Source: Oscillospiraceae bacterium
Lineage (GTDB): Bacteria > Bacillota > Clostridia > Oscillospirales > Ruminococcaceae
Assembly: GCA_016295545.1 (NCBI GenBank)
Contig: JAEDLA010000068.1
Location: 1 to 7,335, forward strand
Reading direction: 5' to 3'
Length of the DNA stretch: 7,335 nt
Numbering within the stretch: position 1 is the first letter of the stretch; each line of letters starts with the position of its first letter. Position numbers and translations under genes: made by a program. The notes beneath the pieces are model-generated. The model was not told the DNA's origin. It made no database searches and was given only the letters and a program-made list of their open reading frames with translations. Shown one piece after another: positions 5,991-7,335 of this stretch.

Positions 5991-7139
5991 ATGCTTATGA
6001 CTGCTGCAAGTGAAATCTTATTCAACCACGAAACCAATGTTGCTCCGCTGGGAGTTATCGCCACTGAGAGTGCTGCCGACCTTGGTGCAAAAATCGACAG
6101 CTATCTCGTTAAATGGGCTAAAGAGGGCGGCTATGATAAGGATACCTTCCTCGTTGAATGTCAGTGCCCCAGATTTGCCTCCGGTGACGGCAAGGGACTT
6201 ATTAAATCCACTATCAGAGGTCTTGACCTCTTTATAATCGTTGATGTGGGCAATTACAACTGCAAATATCAGATGTTCTCAAAGGAAAATTCCATGTCCC
6301 CTGACGACCACTTCCAGGACCTTAAAAGAGTTATCCAGGCTGCCGGCGGCAAGGCTCACAGAATCAATGTTATCATGCCTATCCTCTACGGCGGAAGACA
6401 GCACAGACGCAACTACAGAGAATCTCTTGACTGTGCCGTTGCTTTGCAGGAGCTTGAAGCTATGGGCGTTTCAAATATCGTTACCTTTGACGCTCATGAT
6501 CCCCGTGTTCATAACGCTATACCGCTTATGGGCTTTGACAACGTTATGCCAACCTATCAGGTTCTTAAAGCTCTGCTTCACGAATTTCAGGATATCAACC
6601 TCTCAAAGGACAATTTCATGATCGTAAGTCCTGACGAGGGGGCTCTCAACAGAAATATGTACTATGCTTCCGTTCTCGGAGTTGATCTGGGAATGTTCTA
6701 CAAGAGACGTGACTACTCCACTATCGTTAACGGCAGAAATCCTATCGTTGCTCACGAATATCTCGGAAATCCCGTTGAGGGCAAGGACATATTTATTGCT
6801 GACGATATTATTTCCTCAGGCGAATCCATGCTCGACCTTGCTTACGCACTCAAAGCTAAAAAAGCCGGAAGAATCTTCGCATACGCTACATATACTATCT
6901 TCACCAACGGTCTTGAAAAGTTCGACAAAGCTTACGAGGAAGGCTACATCGACGGCGTTTTCGGTACAAATCTTACTTACAGAACTCCTGAGCTTCTCAG
7001 CAGACCATGGTTCCATGAGGTTGACGTTTCCAAGTACATCGCTTACTTTATCGCAGCACTCAATCACGATGTATCTGTCAGCAAGATTATCGATCCTCAC
7101 GAAAAGATTCAGACTCTGCTTGCAGAATACAATAAGTAA
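5991..7139 (+). CDS. prs: Ribose-phosphate pyrophosphokinase (PRPP synthetase), clostridial long form, 382 aa
   Basis: Transfers pyrophosphate from ATP to ribose 5-phosphate, giving PRPP for purine, pyrimidine, NAD, histidine and tryptophan synthesis. Motifs in order: PRFASGDGK (60-68) and STIRGLDLFIIVDV (73-86) of the N-terminal subdomain, YGGRQHRRNYRES (133-145) where classical enzymes have the YARQDRK-type segment, FDAHDPRVHNAIP (166-178) as the metal-binding DxH signature, IVSPDEGALNR (211-221), FYKRRD (236-241), and the PRPP loop FIADDIISSGESM (268-280). It is longer than the roughly 315-residue classical Prs; I recall clostridial forms of similar length. Start: ATG 5991 or ATG 5997; 5991 is preferred because the hairpin at 5964-5985 brings the upstream Shine-Dalgarno to 9 bases from it. 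It is the second gene after ppa, and two terminators follow. Confidence 0.96.
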   Translation: MLMTAASEILFNHETNVAPLGVIATESAADLGAKIDSYLVKWAKEGGYDKDTFLVECQCPRFASGDGKGLIKSTIRGLDLFIIVDVGNYNCKYQMFSKENSMSPDDHFQDLKRVIQAAGGKAHRINVIMPILYGGRQHRRNYRESLDCAVALQELEAMGVSNIVTFDAHDPRVHNAIPLMGFDNVMPTYQVLKALLHEFQDINLSKDNFMIVSPDEGALNRNMYYASVLGVDLGMFYKRRDYSTIVNGRNPIVAHEYLGNPVEGKDIFIADDIISSGESMLDLAYALKAKKAGRIFAYATYTIFTNGLEKFDKAYEEGYIDGVFGTNLTYRTPELLSRPWFHEVDVSKYIAYFIAALNHDVSVSKIIDPHEKIQTLLAEYNK

Positions 7140-7154
7140 TCAGAATATATTATT

Positions 7155-7185
7155 AAATCCCCGATTTTTGTCGGGGATTTTATTT
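7155..7185 (+). terminator. Rho-independent terminator of ppa-prs
   Basis: AAATCCCCGA (7155-7164) pairs perfectly over 10 bp with 7171-7180 around a 6-base T-rich loop, and the 3' arm runs into TTTTATTTAT. It begins 15 bases after the prs stop codon. Confidence 0.9.
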
Positions 7186-7202
7186 ATATTACATATATTA
7201 CA

Positions 7203-7241
7203 AAAAGCCGTTTTTGACGTGTCTGGTCAAAAACGGCTTTT
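7203..7241. terminator. Second, bidirectional terminator hairpin
   Basis: AAAAGCCGTTTTTGAC (7203-7218) pairs perfectly over 16 bp with 7226-7241 around the loop GTGTCTG. A-rich left and T-rich right ends let it work in either direction, giving a back-up stop for prs and a barrier to leftward transcripts. Repeat copy B starts 2 bases after it. Confidence 0.75.
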
Positions 7242-7243
7242 AT

Positions 7244-7335
7244 ATTACTTTGGCGAATTAATATCGATAAGCAAGCCGAGAGAAGTAATGCTGAAGTGTC
7301 CGTAAATCATCGCTGCGCTTGATTTACTGCTTTGT
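7244..7335 (+). repeat. Structured dispersed repeat, copy B (cut by window end)
   Basis: It aligns with 5088-5190 in the same orientation. The bulged stem is ATTACT (7244-7249) with AGTAAT (7284-7289), a 4-base bulge GAGA (7280-7283), and TTGGC (7250-7254) with GCCGA (7275-7279), using a T7251-G7278 wobble. The second hairpin pairs 7302-7309 with 7320-7327 around the same 10-base loop as copy A (7310-7319). Unlike copy A it lacks the duplicated 5' strand (12 bases shorter) and has no recognisable promoter in front. The sequence ends at TTTGT, exactly matching copy A up to 5190; what follows is unknown. Confidence 0.75.

Noticed and set aside
6664..7305. 213-codon plus-strand frame overlapping prs and running through its terminators
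   Set aside because: It lies in another frame of an intact prs, is rich in low-information Leu/Ser/Thr codons, and reads through two terminator hairpins. Shorter frames at 6010-6237 and 6241-6621 fail for the same reason.
5088..7335. Direct repeats around ppa-prs as ends of a composite transposon or as a CRISPR array
   Set aside because: There is no transposase or target duplication, the copies are diverged and about 2.1 kb apart, and the changes keep RNA pairing; no regularly spaced short repeats exist.

Overview
The window looks like a chromosomal segment of an anaerobic Firmicute, most likely a Ruminococcus-type member of the Oscillospiraceae/Ruminococcaceae. This is inference from strong AGGAGG-type ribosome binding sites, two TTG starts, the roughly 380-residue clostridial form of PRPP synthetase, a LacI-type sensor fused to GGDEF, and intergenic regions packed with hairpin-rich short repeats. 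No transposase, integrase, phage gene, tRNA, rRNA or CRISPR array is visible.

Layout. (1) 45-2590, plus strand: a calcineurin-like metallophosphoesterase and a DUF2079-type polytopic membrane protein, 14 bases apart and probably co-transcribed from a promoter left of the window. (2) 2591-2868: a gene-free stretch filled with hairpins. It holds a multibranched palindromic repeat (2624-2730), a plus-strand terminator (2734-2764), another perfect hairpin (2766-2797) and the minus-strand terminator of the next gene (2811-2851). (3) 2869-4785, minus strand: a soluble diguanylate cyclase with a sugar-binding-type (LacI/Peripla_BP) sensor and no helix-turn-helix. (4) 4786-5390: a 605-base divergent intergenic region with a minus-strand promoter (4823-4851), a consensus extended -10 plus-strand promoter (5003-5030), a structured repeat (copy A, 5088-5190), further hairpins, and a terminator-like GC hairpin with a T run (5261-5278). 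(5) 5391-7139, plus strand: inorganic pyrophosphatase (ppa) then ribose-phosphate pyrophosphokinase (prs), closed by two strong terminators. (6) 7244-7335: a second copy (copy B) of the structured repeat, cut by the window end.

How the genes fit together. Prs makes PRPP. Phosphoribosyltransferases that consume PRPP release pyrophosphate, which Ppa hydrolyses, so ppa-prs is a coherent nucleotide-metabolism operon. The diguanylate cyclase probably converts an intracellular small-molecule signal into c-di-GMP. The roles of the phosphoesterase and the DUF2079 protein cannot be fixed from sequence.

The best candidate for something undescribed is the structured repeat. Copies A and B lie in the same orientation on either side of ppa-prs. 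Their 8-bp hairpin differs at two base pairs by changes that keep pairing, while the 10-base loop is identical. The wobble pairs are valid only if the plus strand is the RNA. Copy A sits just after a near-perfect promoter and before a terminator-like hairpin, so it could be a small RNA of about 240 nt or an attenuating leader of ppa-prs. Other oddities are a perfect 31-base inverted repeat on either side of the cyclase gene and a perfect hairpin lying exactly between the Shine-Dalgarno and start codon of prs.
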